Shown here: positions 1 to 8,933 of the stretch, in pieces | How the letters are laid out: every line of letters starts with the position of its first letter | Numbering within the stretch: the stretch's first letter is position 1 | NCBI GenBank assembly: GCA_902555585.1 | Contig: CACDSY010000002.1 | Coordinates: 199,380 to 263,379 of the forward strand | Direction: 5' to 3' | Origin: an uncultured Pelagibacteraceae bacterium | GTDB taxonomy: Bacteria > Pseudomonadota > Alphaproteobacteria > Pelagibacterales > Pelagibacteraceae | Length of the DNA stretch: 64,000 nt | The notes under the pieces: model-generated | What the model was told of the DNA's origin: nothing | The model's input: only the letters and a program-made list of their open reading frames with translations | Database searches by the model: none | Made by a program: the position numbers and the translations under genes

Positions 1-2
1 AT

Positions 3-266
3 TTTATAAATCAATGCTGTAAATTACTTGGAATTCAAATAAAATGGAAAGGTAAAGGAATTAATCGTGTTGGTATTAATTTAAAGACAAATAGAGTTAT
101 TATTAAAGTTAATCCTAATTTGTATAGACCAGCAGAGGTCGATTATTTAAGAGGCAGTTCAAAGAAAGCTAAAAGCAAACTAAAATGGAAAGTAAAAACT
201 AATTTTAAACAGTTGGTAAAAATAATGCTGGACGCTGATTTGGATCGAGTTAAAAAATCTTATTAA
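3..266 (+). CDS. gmd: GDP-mannose 4,6-dehydratase, C-terminal part (5' end outside window)
   Basis: An open frame runs in from the left edge to a TAA at 264-266, giving about 87 residues with no start codon in the window. The tail carries RPAEVDYLRG followed by KLKWKVKTNFKQLVKIML and a final DADLDR, which is the characteristic end of GDP-mannose 4,6-dehydratases (short-chain dehydrogenase superfamily). The enzyme makes GDP-4-keto-6-deoxymannose, precursor of GDP-fucose, GDP-rhamnose or GDP-perosamine for surface glycans. Only the C-terminal substrate-binding part is visible, so the NADP-binding and catalytic residues cannot be checked. It fits the glycan cluster that follows on the same strand. 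Confidence 0.85.
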   Translation, partial: FINQCCKLLGIQIKWKGKGINRVGINLKTNRVIIKVNPNLYRPAEVDYLRGSSKKAKSKLKWKVKTNFKQLVKIMLDADLDRVKKSY

Positions 267-308
267 GATAATATATATAGACTAAATTTTTAAGATTTTA
301 TTATTTAG

Positions 309-2069
309 ATGATTAATCAGATCATAATCACAGATAAAGTCACTGAAAAAATTAAAGATAATAAAATATATTTAATTTGGAATACTTTCCTTGAGGATAA
401 AAATAGTAAAAGTAGATTTTTTTTAAGTGACATTTTAAGTGACAAAAAAATTTATTATAAAAGAAAATTATTTAAAATAATTAATAGGTATTTTAATTCT
501 ACCTGGAAAAAATCAAAATTAAACAAGGTTTTCCTAAATAATTTTGATTATCATACTCTTTCAGGTTTTGCTCAAGTCACTGGTTTCGAGGAAAAAAATT
601 TTTATTTAGAATTATCTAAATGTCTTGTTGCTATAGATTGTATTAAAAGTCTGCAGAAGCATAAAAAAATTGATAAAATAATCATAAGTATTAATAGTGA
701 GTTTAATATATTTCTAAAAAGCTATTTTTGTCTTAAAGGATTTAATGTTCATATAAAAAAAAATTATTCAATCAATTTTTTTAATGAGATTTATTTTAAA
801 CAAACTTTTTTTTTAATTAAAAACTTATTTTTAGGTATGTTTTGTAAAAGACTTAAATTAAAAAAAAAAATATTAATAATTGATATCTTTTCAAACCTAA
901 ATTTAAAACAAATTATTAACAATAAAAAATTTGATAATGGTTTTTGGAATTCTTTAAATGAAATTTTTTATAAAAAAAAATCAATATTAAATCACTTACA
1001 TCTATATTATCCTTCATCGAAGTTTAACAATTTGTATAAAGCGAATAAAATACTAAATTCGATAAAAGAAAAAAATCACTCATTTATTGAAAATTATGTA
1101 AGTATTAAAGACTTCTTTAAATTACTATACAATTACTTTTTTTTAGTATGGAAATATTTTTTTTTAAAGAAAACTCTTTTAATTAATAATAGTTCATGCT
1201 TCTATTCGCTAAATAAAATAATAAAAAATTATAACGTAGATTCTTTTGTTGGAAAAACTTCAATTAAAAACTTAATTTTTAAAATCTGTATTAAAAATTT
1301 AATTGATGATTTAAGTCCAAATACAAAAATATTTTATATAATGGAAAATCAAAATTGGGAAATTATTCTAAATTTTTTAGCTAGAAAAAAAAATATTCAA
1401 ACAAATGGTTATCTTCATAATGATGTAAGATTTTGGTATTTTAACTATGAATATTTTTTAAATTTAGATCTAAAATACATTCCTAATTCAACCTTGACAC
1501 ATTCAATTAAAACAAAAAATTGGTTAATTAAAAATTTAAAAAATAAGACAAATATAGTTAATGTTGAAGCTGTTAAATTTGAAAAAATTAAAAATTTTGA
1601 TTTAAAAAATTATTATTCAACTAAAAGTCAAAATATTTTAGTGTATTTAGATATTGATAATAATTCTAACATTAAAACTTTAAATTTACTTAAAAATATT
1701 AAAGAAAAAATTAAAATATATGTAAAACCACATCCTGCTGCAATTACCAACAAACCAAAGATATATAAGAAATATGAGAATATCGTTTTTATTGAAAACG
1801 ATTTTTTACCATATAACTTTAATTTTGGATTTATAATAATTACCAATTCATCATCGATGGTTTTTAGTGCGCATTATAACGGAATTAAATATGGGGTATT
1901 TGTATCAGCAGATAATTTCAAAATGTCACCAATAGATGGACATAACAGATATTTTTATGATCTTAAGACATTGGATTATTTATTAAATGAACATAAATTA
2001 ATGGATATTAATGATAAATTTCATAATTTAAATTCCAACTTAACTAACTGGAAGCTTTTAATAAATTGA
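309..2069 (+). CDS. large surface-carbohydrate biosynthesis protein, possible GT-B-type transferase
   Basis: The product is 586 residues, extremely rich in Lys, Asn, Ile and Phe, with ATG at 309. I do not recognise the N-terminal two thirds. Near residue 470 there is IYVKPHPAA, and about 40 residues later FIIITNSSSMVFSA. A KPHP motif followed by a Ser-rich segment is typical of the C-terminal half of GT-B-like transferases acting on capsule or surface sugars (CDP-glycerol transferase and polysialyltransferase-like families, and the TIGR04326 surface carbohydrate group). This is a motif-level assignment only. Its stop codon overlaps the start region of the following O-antigen ligase gene, so the two are probably co-transcribed. 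It is among the most AT-rich genes in the window. Confidence 0.55.
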   Translation: MINQIIITDKVTEKIKDNKIYLIWNTFLEDKNSKSRFFLSDILSDKKIYYKRKLFKIINRYFNSTWKKSKLNKVFLNNFDYHTLSGFAQVTGFEEKNFYLELSKCLVAIDCIKSLQKHKKIDKIIISINSEFNIFLKSYFCLKGFNVHIKKNYSINFFNEIYFKQTFFLIKNLFLGMFCKRLKLKKKILIIDIFSNLNLKQIINNKKFDNGFWNSLNEIFYKKKSILNHLHLYYPSSKFNNLYKANKILNSIKEKNHSFIENYVSIKDFFKLLYNYFFLVWKYFFLKKTLLINNSSCFYSLNKIIKNYNVDSFVGKTSIKNLIFKICIKNLIDDLSPNTKIFYIMENQNWEIILNFLARKKNIQTNGYLHNDVRFWYFNYEYFLNLDLKYIPNSTLTHSIKTKNWLIKNLKNKTNIVNVEAVKFEKIKNFDLKNYYSTKSQNILVYLDIDNNSNIKTLNLLKNIKEKIKIYVKPHPAAITNKPKIYKKYENIVFIENDFLPYNFNFGFIIITNSSSMVFSAHYNGIKYGVFVSADNFKMSPIDGHNRYFYDLKTLDYLLNEHKLMDINDKFHNLNSNLTNWKLLIN

Positions 2070-2071
2070 AA

Positions 2072-3355
2072 ATGAAACTAGATTTGATAAATAATAAGGA
2101 GAAAGTATTTTTTAAAAAAATCCCAAATTTTTTACTGATAATTTTACCTTTTTTATTAATTACAGGACCTTTTTTAAGTGACTTAGCAGTTAGTATATCG
2201 GCAATATTATTTTTGATTAACTCAATTAGAAATAGATTATTTAAATTTTATAAAAATTATTTCTTTATTTTTTTTTTAATTTTTTGGTCATATATTATTT
2301 TAAATAGTTTATTAAATAACACTAATTTGGATTCATTAAGAATTTCATTTTCATTTATTAGGTTTGGAATTTTTGCTTTGTCAACCTGGTATTTAATTGA
2401 AAATAATAAGAATCTATTAAAATATTTGTTCTATTCAATTATAATATGTTTTAGTCTATTAATTATTGATGGTTACATTCAATTCATTTTTGGTTCAAAT
2501 ATTCTTGGCTATAAATTAGCACCAGGTCCTAGAATAAGTAGTTTTTTTGGTGATGAATTAATTTTAGGTAGTTATTTAGCTAGATTTTTCCCAATTCTTT
2601 TTGGTTTATTTATTATTTTTAAAGAGGAATTTATTAAAAAAAAATTATTGATTCTGATATCTCTAATATTCATTTTCTCTGAAAGTTTAATATTTCTTAG
2701 TGGAGAAAGGTCAGCATTTTTTTTCATGAATTTATCAGCTATTTATATGGTGTTAATGCTTAAAAATTATAAAAAATTTAGATTAATCATATTAACACTT
2801 TCCTTGGCTTTAATTTTAGGAATAACTCAAATATACCCTTCTGCCAAAAACAGGATCATTGACCAAACAATTCAACAAATGAATTTATCAAATGATAATA
2901 ACACTGAAAAAAAATATATTTTTTCTAAAGAGCATGAAAATTTATATAGAACAGGTTTATTGATTTTCAAAGATAATATATTTTTTGGTGCTGGTGTAAA
3001 AAATTTTAGAAATTTTTGTGATGATCAAAAATATATAAATTCAGGATACGCATCATGCTCAACACATCCACATAATACTTATTTACAATTTTTATCAGAG
3101 TTAGGAATTTTTGGATTTATTTTTATTTTGTTTATACTATTTTATTTTATTTATATATCTATTGACCATCTTTTAAATGTATTTAAAAAAAAATATATTA
3201 AAAGTGACTTTCAAATATGCATGTTATCAGCTATTTTAATTTCACTTTGGCCATTTATTCCAACAGGAAATTTTTTTAACAATTGGCTTTGTATAGTATA
3301 TTTTTTTCCAGTTGGATTATATTTAAGTGAAGTAAAAAAAAATGATCATTCTTAA
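2072..3355 (+). CDS. O-antigen ligase / Wzy-type polymerase family membrane protein
   Basis: The product is a very hydrophobic protein of about 427 residues with roughly ten or more predicted membrane segments. A loop motif LSGERSAFFF lies near residue 210, and the family-typical HPHNTYLQFLSELGIFGF precedes the last helices. These are hallmarks of the Wzy_C / WaaL superfamily, which ligates O-antigen to lipid A-core or polymerises glycan repeat units at the periplasmic face. I chose ATG at 2072; a TTG at 2066 in the same frame overlaps the upstream stop and would add two residues. Ligase and polymerase cannot be separated from sequence alone. The gene overlaps the next one by 14 bases. Confidence 0.8.
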   Translation: MKLDLINNKEKVFFKKIPNFLLIILPFLLITGPFLSDLAVSISAILFLINSIRNRLFKFYKNYFFIFFLIFWSYIILNSLLNNTNLDSLRISFSFIRFGIFALSTWYLIENNKNLLKYLFYSIIICFSLLIIDGYIQFIFGSNILGYKLAPGPRISSFFGDELILGSYLARFFPILFGLFIIFKEEFIKKKLLILISLIFIFSESLIFLSGERSAFFFMNLSAIYMVLMLKNYKKFRLIILTLSLALILGITQIYPSAKNRIIDQTIQQMNLSNDNNTEKKYIFSKEHENLYRTGLLIFKDNIFFGAGVKNFRNFCDDQKYINSGYASCSTHPHNTYLQFLSELGIFGFIFILFILFYFIYISIDHLLNVFKKKYIKSDFQICMLSAILISLWPFIPTGNFFNNWLCIVYFFPVGLYLSEVKKNDHS

Positions 3356-3845
3356 AAAACTTAATATTAAAAATAATATTTCTTCAAATTATCTTAAATG
3401 GATGAATGACCCCGACGTTCAAAAATATACTGAACAAAGATTTAAAAAACATTCTTTTAAAGACATTAGAAGTTTTGTCTCAAGTAAAAACTCCTCTAAA
3501 GATGAATTTTTGTATGGTATTTTTATAAAAAAAAAAAAATTATTTCATATTGGAAATATAAAACTTGGACCAATTAATTTTATACATAAAACAGCTTTTA
3601 TCTCATATTTTATTGGTGAAAAAGCTTTTTGGGGAAAAAGTTATGGATCTAAAGCAATATCTGAAATAATTCAAATTGCAAAAAAAAAAAAATTGAAAAA
3701 ATTAAAAGCCGGAGTTTACGAGCAGAATTTAGCTTCTCAAAAAGTTTTAAAGAAAAATGGTTTTAAAATTGAGGGCAGATTTAAATATGAAAAAGTATAT
3801 AATGGAAAAAGGTATTCATATTTTGAATATGGAAAAATTCTTTAA
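3342..3845 (+). CDS. GNAT-family N-acetyltransferase, probably acting on a sugar nucleotide
   Basis: The product has 167 residues and reads as a RimJ/RimL-type GNAT fold. It has WMNDPDVQKYTEQ near the start, a central beta-strand region, the acetyl-CoA loop segment AFWGKSYGSKAI around residues 101-112, and the C-terminal motif NLASQKVLKKNGFKIEGR. Such enzymes in surface-glycan clusters usually acetylate amino sugars. PseH, the acetyltransferase of pseudaminic acid synthesis, belongs to this superfamily, and a PseI-like gene lies downstream, so a PseH-like role is possible but unproven. It overlaps the O-antigen ligase gene by 14 bases. The coding sequence holds two runs of 13 consecutive A. 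Confidence 0.7.
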   Translation: MIILKKLNIKNNISSNYLKWMNDPDVQKYTEQRFKKHSFKDIRSFVSSKNSSKDEFLYGIFIKKKKLFHIGNIKLGPINFIHKTAFISYFIGEKAFWGKSYGSKAISEIIQIAKKKKLKKLKAGVYEQNLASQKVLKKNGFKIEGRFKYEKVYNGKRYSYFEYGKIL

Positions 3846-3865
3846 TAATTTAAATTACTAAAAAA

Positions 3866-5470
3866 TTGCTTAAAATACTTTTAAATAAAATTGAATCTTA
3901 CAAAATTAAAAAAATTTTTTATGAAAACTTGTCCAGCATTAAAGGTTTCAATAAGATTAAAAATAAATTTGAAATAATCGATAAGATTTATTATGAACTT
4001 ACAAACGCTAGATATAATTTTAAATATACGACAGGTTATTTTTCAAAAAATTTTACAGATCAAGAAAAAAACACAATAATTAATCAAAACTTATGGAGAG
4101 AGCTAGGAGAAAATAAACTTCAAAAAAAATTGCTTATTTTTTTTTATAATCAAAAACCTCTTATTCATCCTTTGCCAGTTGAATGGATAAATATTCTTGA
4201 ATTAAATGGTGTAAAGATAAACAAATTTTATTGTAAATCTCTTTATAAGTTTTTTATTTTTAAAAAACTTATAATTTCAATAATTAAAATTTTTATAAAA
4301 ATAATTAGCAGTAGTTCCCAAAATAAAAATTCCAATAAAAATAAAATTTATTTTCATGATTTCGAATTTGAAACAATGCCAAAAGGTAAATTTGATAAAT
4401 TTAATTTTATTGAATGGTTCTTTAATAAATTTCAATTAGATATAAATAATTTTATAGTCTATCATAATTCAAAAAAATTTGAGGATAAAATTAAAAACAA
4501 AAATTTTATTTTTTTAAAAAAACAAATTTATCTTAACAGTTCCATAAGGGTTTATTGTAATTTCTTTTATAAATGTTTTGGCTGTATATTTAGCAGTTTA
4601 AGGGACTTAATATTTAAAAACCATGTTAATTTAATTATTTTACCTGAATTAATAGATTGCCAAATTATAAAATCAAACAATCAAAAATTTTGCGACTATC
4701 ATATTTTTAATATTTCAAACCTAATTCACAGACCTTTGTGGACATATGAATTACAAAAATATGATAGTAAATATTATTTGATATTTTACTCAATTAATCA
4801 GTGTCTTTATTCATACAATTTAAAAAAACATAAATACTATTGGCTAAACATTTTTAATTGGGAAAATAATATTGTATGGGATGATTATCAATCTGAAGTT
4901 TTAAAAAATTCAAAATTAAAAAATATTAATAATTTAATTTTTAATACAATTGATTTTATTGATAATGACTCAGTATTAAATAGTGATAAAGATTTATTTA
5001 TAAGTGTATTTGATATTGTGCCTTATAGAAAATCAACAATTGTTAATATTAACGGCGAAAATATTTTTTATAGTGAGAAAAATGCTTTAAATTTTTTAAT
5101 GGATATTTGCCAAATAGCTAAAGAAAAAAAAATAAATATTGTTATTAAAAACAAAAGAGATTTTAAAAATAATAAACATTCAAAAAAATATATTAGATTG
5201 TGTAAAACATTAGAGAAAGAACATAATGTGATTTTTACAAGTAAAAATATTTCCCCAAGAAAAATAATAAAAAATTCAATAGGTGTTATTAATATGCCAA
5301 TTACCTCAACAGCAATTATTGCAAAAGAAATGAATAAAGAAACTTGTTTTTACGATTCCCTAAGTCAAATGACTAACGACAAAAAAATTCTTAGACATAT
5401 TAAGTTAGTACAAGGTAAAAGTGAATTAAGAAACTGGTTTGATAAAATTTTAAAGATGAATTTAAGTTAA
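3866..5470 (+). CDS. uncharacterised protein of a surface glycan cluster, possible glycosyltransferase
   Basis: The product has 534 residues from a TTG start at 3866. I cannot assign a family with confidence. It is soluble-looking apart from a hydrophobic stretch near residues 127-145 (FFIFKKLIISIIKIFIKII). The C-terminal third has alternating strands and helices with VVIKNKRDF-like and GVINMPITSTAIIAKEM segments. The latter resembles the nucleotide-sugar-binding end of GT-B glycosyltransferases and the corresponding region of the 586-residue protein at 309. The neighbours are an O-antigen ligase family gene, a GNAT and a radical SAM protein. A role in building or modifying a surface glycan is inferred from context only. 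Confidence 0.5.
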   Translation: MLKILLNKIESYKIKKIFYENLSSIKGFNKIKNKFEIIDKIYYELTNARYNFKYTTGYFSKNFTDQEKNTIINQNLWRELGENKLQKKLLIFFYNQKPLIHPLPVEWINILELNGVKINKFYCKSLYKFFIFKKLIISIIKIFIKIISSSSQNKNSNKNKIYFHDFEFETMPKGKFDKFNFIEWFFNKFQLDINNFIVYHNSKKFEDKIKNKNFIFLKKQIYLNSSIRVYCNFFYKCFGCIFSSLRDLIFKNHVNLIILPELIDCQIIKSNNQKFCDYHIFNISNLIHRPLWTYELQKYDSKYYLIFYSINQCLYSYNLKKHKYYWLNIFNWENNIVWDDYQSEVLKNSKLKNINNLIFNTIDFIDNDSVLNSDKDLFISVFDIVPYRKSTIVNINGENIFYSEKNALNFLMDICQIAKEKKINIVIKNKRDFKNNKHSKKYIRLCKTLEKEHNVIFTSKNISPRKIIKNSIGVINMPITSTAIIAKEMNKETCFYDSLSQMTNDKKILRHIKLVQGKSELRNWFDKILKMNLS

Positions 5471-5565
5471 AATCTCTTATTTAATTACATTAATTTAATA
5501 TTATTGTTGATATATGAATAAATTAAATTTTTTTTATTTTCAAAAAAACATTTTATGTTTATAAG

Positions 5566-6834
5566 ATGTTTATGTCTGAAAAATTAGAACAATCATGGAA
5601 TAAACCTTTTAAAATTGAAAGCTCAATTGATAGTTTGAGGAATACAAAAGATCCGATTATTATTTATGCTTTGACAGATGAAGCAGAAGCGATAGCTAAT
5701 GCATGTAAAGAAAAAGGAATACAAATAACTGCTTTTTGTGATAACGAAATTAGAAAAACAAAAAAGTTGTATTGGGGTTTAGAGGTAATATTTACTCCAA
5801 ATTTACCAAAAAAGTTTACTAGGGCCAAATTTATAATTGCACACCAAAGTTTAGATGATTGTGCCGAGCAACTAACAGATTTTGGTTATTATGATTTTTA
5901 TTCCCCATTAAATTTACTTAAAGACTACGAAGTAGAAAATTATTCATATCTAACATCTGAGTCATATATGAAAAATAAAATTAATAATATCATTAAAATT
6001 AATGAACTATATTTTGATAAATCCAAAACATATGTTCGTAGTGTAGATGTTGTAATTACTACAAAGTGTTCAATGAATTGTGAAAGTTGTGCGAATTTAA
6101 TGCAATACTATGTAAACGCAAAAAATACTGATGAGGCTGTTTTAGAGGCTGTGAAAAACTTGAGTGAAAATGTTGATCATGTTTCAGAGTATAGGGTAAT
6201 CGGAGGTGAACCTTTAATGAACAAAAAATGGGCTGAAATTACTAATGGAATTATTGAGCAAGATCCTTCTCGAACAGTATATGTTTATACTAATGCAACA
6301 ATTTGCCCTAAGGAAGATCAATTAAAATCATTTAATGGTAAAAATATTCATTTTTTTATCACTGATTATGACGAACTTTCAAAAAACATTTCTAAGACTG
6401 TTGATGCGCTAGAAAGGAATAATGTTCCCTATAAAATAAGACCAGCTGGTAATTGGGTTGATTGTAGTAGAATAAGAAAACACAATCGATCTACCGAACG
6501 ATTAAAACAAGTTTTTAAAGAATGTTGTGCGAAAGAACTTTTTACTTTGATAAGTGGAAAGTTTTTCACTTGTCCATTCATAGCAAATGCCGCAGAACTA
6601 AAAGCTATACCAGATAACAAGGCTGATTATGTGGATTTGCTATCTGATGAACCTAATATGAGACAAAAATTAACAAGATTAATAAACAAAGAAACTTTCT
6701 TTCCAGCCTGTGATTTTTGTGATGGTAGACCACATGCCCCAGAAAGTGCTAAGGAGTATGCTGGAAGAGGATTAATTAAAGCAGCCAAACAAATTCCAAC
6801 AAATACAAGATTACCTTTTGAGCAAAATAAATAA
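5566..6834 (+). CDS. radical SAM protein with N-terminal Rossmann-like domain and SPASM-like cysteines
   Basis: The product has 422 residues. Residues 28-120 look like a small Rossmann-type domain (IIIYALTDEAEAIA, then AFCDNEIRKTKKLYWGLEV), as found at the N-terminus of several glycan-cluster enzymes. A radical SAM core follows: C168, C172 and C175 form the CxxxCxxC iron-sulfur motif, and GGEPLM at 213-218 is the SAM-binding loop. Further cysteines at 320, 321, 336, 382 and 385 suggest auxiliary clusters of the SPASM/twitch kind. The substrate is unknown; the context suggests a sugar or a glycan-linked peptide. ATG at 5572 is an equally good start. The gene is 14 bases before a GT2 gene and is visibly less AT-rich than the upstream cluster genes. 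Confidence 0.75.
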   Translation: MFMSEKLEQSWNKPFKIESSIDSLRNTKDPIIIYALTDEAEAIANACKEKGIQITAFCDNEIRKTKKLYWGLEVIFTPNLPKKFTRAKFIIAHQSLDDCAEQLTDFGYYDFYSPLNLLKDYEVENYSYLTSESYMKNKINNIIKINELYFDKSKTYVRSVDVVITTKCSMNCESCANLMQYYVNAKNTDEAVLEAVKNLSENVDHVSEYRVIGGEPLMNKKWAEITNGIIEQDPSRTVYVYTNATICPKEDQLKSFNGKNIHFFITDYDELSKNISKTVDALERNNVPYKIRPAGNWVDCSRIRKHNRSTERLKQVFKECCAKELFTLISGKFFTCPFIANAAELKAIPDNKADYVDLLSDEPNMRQKLTRLINKETFFPACDFCDGRPHAPESAKEYAGRGLIKAAKQIPTNTRLPFEQNK

Positions 6835-6848
6835 CAAAAATTTAAAAT

Positions 6849-7937
6849 TTGGAAGTTCAAATTAAAATAAGTGTAATTATCCCAGTTTATAACGGAGAAA
6901 AATATATTGAGAGATGTTTAGATTTACTAAATAAGCAAAATTTTAGTGAAAAATGGGAGATAATTATGGTAGATGATGCATCTACCGATAAAAGCAAAGA
7001 TGTAATTAAAAAAAGTAAATTACCAAATTTAAAATTACTATCACTAACAGAGAATTCTGGTCAGTCAGCGGCAAGAAATATTGGAATCAGCAATGCAAAA
7101 GGAGAGTACATTTATATGCAGGATGTTGACGATCTTATATCAAGTAATTCTTTAAATACTCTATACAAAATAGCAAAAAATAATGACGCTGATTTTGTAT
7201 TTAGTGACTTTCAAAGAGTTGAAAACTCAAACAATCAAAGAGAAGGAAAATTTAACTACGACACTGATTTAAATTTTGACTATGATCAAATTACTAGAGC
7301 TATGTTTACAGAACTACATGACCCAACTTTAGGACATCTTGGTCTATTTGGTTGTAATGGAAGATTAATCAAGCGCTCTATTTTACATGAAAATAAAATA
7401 TTATTTGAAGAAAAGTTGAGACTGATGGAGGATAAAATTTTTGGCTGGAATGTTTTAAGTTTTTGTAAGAATGCGTTTTATGTGCGTAAACAGCTTTATG
7501 CTTATTATGTTTACCCGAACATCAATACCGCTTTAACAGATAGTTTAAATTATGGTTTCAAATTGAGCTCAATTAAATTGATACTTAGTCATATCAAAAG
7601 AAGCTTAAAGAGAAGAAATTTAACAAATGATGAAGTTGAAAAATATAGTAAACAGGGATTAATTTTTTTTTCAATTCATGCATTAATATCTATAAGCAGG
7701 CCTATGTTTTTAGGCAAAATAGATTTTAATAAAGGAAAAAAAATTAGAAGAGAATTAATAAAAGAGATGATTCAAGATAAAGAGATCTCAGATGCAATAA
7801 AGTTATATATTCCCTCTGATAAAGAAAGTCATTTAATACCAAAAGCTATTGCTTGGAAATCACGTATTTTTATAGAATTCGCTTGTAATAGAAGAGCTAA
7901 ACAAACAATTACAATGAGAAGGTCTGGAAAAGTATAA
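6849..7937 (+). CDS. glycosyltransferase family 2 protein
   Basis: The product has 362 residues from TTG 6849. The GT-A fold is clear: KISVIIPVYNGEKYIERCL at the N-terminus, IIMVDDASTD for UDP binding, a QSAARNIGI segment, and QDVDDL as the DxD-type metal site. An ED motif (LMEDKIFGW) lies in the acceptor half. It would transfer a sugar from an activated donor in the cytoplasm to a growing glycan. The last 120 residues are basic and helical, without clear membrane segments. It follows the radical SAM gene by 14 bases, so the two probably form a unit. Donor and acceptor cannot be predicted. Confidence 0.85.
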   Translation: MEVQIKISVIIPVYNGEKYIERCLDLLNKQNFSEKWEIIMVDDASTDKSKDVIKKSKLPNLKLLSLTENSGQSAARNIGISNAKGEYIYMQDVDDLISSNSLNTLYKIAKNNDADFVFSDFQRVENSNNQREGKFNYDTDLNFDYDQITRAMFTELHDPTLGHLGLFGCNGRLIKRSILHENKILFEEKLRLMEDKIFGWNVLSFCKNAFYVRKQLYAYYVYPNINTALTDSLNYGFKLSSIKLILSHIKRSLKRRNLTNDEVEKYSKQGLIFFSIHALISISRPMFLGKIDFNKGKKIRRELIKEMIQDKEISDAIKLYIPSDKESHLIPKAIAWKSRIFIEFACNRRAKQTITMRRSGKV

Positions 7938-8156
7938 AACATAAGGAAATATAATTATATAATCTTATTTAATTTTGTTTTATTAATCCAAATTTTAATC
8001 TTTAAGATAAAATTTTAAATATTTTAAAAAAGTTTAATCAATATTTTATTTAATGATGTGGTTATGTGACATAAAATTTAAATAAGTATAGTAGAATTAC
8101 AAAAGAATATTTATGATGTTTAATTGTTTTTATTTAATTATGTAGTATTACTAATT
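7938..8156. other. AT-rich intergenic stretch without a recognised gene
   Basis: About 220 bases between the GT2 gene and the formyltransferase gene. It is almost entirely A and T with no open frame of note and no hairpin followed by a T-run that I would call a terminator. It likely separates two transcription units, but I could not single out a promoter. Confidence 0.5.
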
Positions 8157-8933
8157 ATGAAAAAAATTCTCTTTTTAGGTTATTCTCAAAAAGAAACAAA
8201 AATAATTGATAAGCTTAAAGAGAATAAAAATTATCAAATTTTTAGTACAAAAAATAAAATCAAATTAAAAAACTTAGATAATATTAATTCAATAGTTAGT
8301 TTTGGTTACAGGCATATTATTAGTGAAGAAATATTAAAAAAAAAGAAAAATATAATAAATCTTCACATTTCATACTTACCTTACAATAAAGGAGCACATC
8401 CAAATTTCTGGTCATTTGCAGAAAATACACCATCAGGAGTCACTATACATAAAATTAATAAAGAGATTGACACTGGTAATATTATTTATCAAAAACTTTT
8501 AGACTTTGATTTAAATAAAAATAGAAGAAAACTGACATTTAAAAAAACTTACTCCACTTTAATTTCTGAAATTGAAAATCTTTTCATTATAAATTCAAAA
8601 AATCTTTTGAATTATGAATATGATGAATTTGATCAAATTGGTATTGGGACATACCATAATTCAAACGAATTACCTTTAATATTAAAATCATGGGATCAAA
8701 ATATCTTTAATACAGTAAATAAATACAATAGAGAAAAAATTAAAAATATTAATAAAAAAATAAAACTTTTAAATGAAATAGAAAAAACTAGAAAAAAAAA
8801 TAATGTGAACTGGATGAATATTTTAAGGCATTCAATAAAAAATTCACCATCAAAAACCCTTAAAATTTTAAATTCAATTAATTCTGATGATGATATTATT
8901 TCCAAATTATTTAAAAAATTAAATGAAAAATAA
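8157..8933 (+). CDS. formyltransferase family protein, probable sugar N-formyltransferase
   Basis: The product has 258 residues from ATG 8157; an upstream in-frame TTG at 8124 would add 11 residues that do not belong to the fold. The N-terminal half matches the formyltransferase catalytic domain. N68 and H70 (IINLHISYLP) and D105 (EIDTGNI) correspond to the Asn-His-Asp triad known from methionyl-tRNA formyltransferase, with GAHPNFWSF between them. The protein is shorter than Fmt and the C-terminal half is unlike the Fmt tRNA-binding domain. Together with the position next to pseI, this points to formylation of a sugar amine using 10-formyl-tetrahydrofolate. It overlaps pseI by 11 bases. Confidence 0.75.
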   Translation: MKKILFLGYSQKETKIIDKLKENKNYQIFSTKNKIKLKNLDNINSIVSFGYRHIISEEILKKKKNIINLHISYLPYNKGAHPNFWSFAENTPSGVTIHKINKEIDTGNIIYQKLLDFDLNKNRRKLTFKKTYSTLISEIENLFIINSKNLLNYEYDEFDQIGIGTYHNSNELPLILKSWDQNIFNTVNKYNREKIKNINKKIKLLNEIEKTRKKNNVNWMNILRHSIKNSPSKTLKILNSINSDDDIISKLFKKLNEK

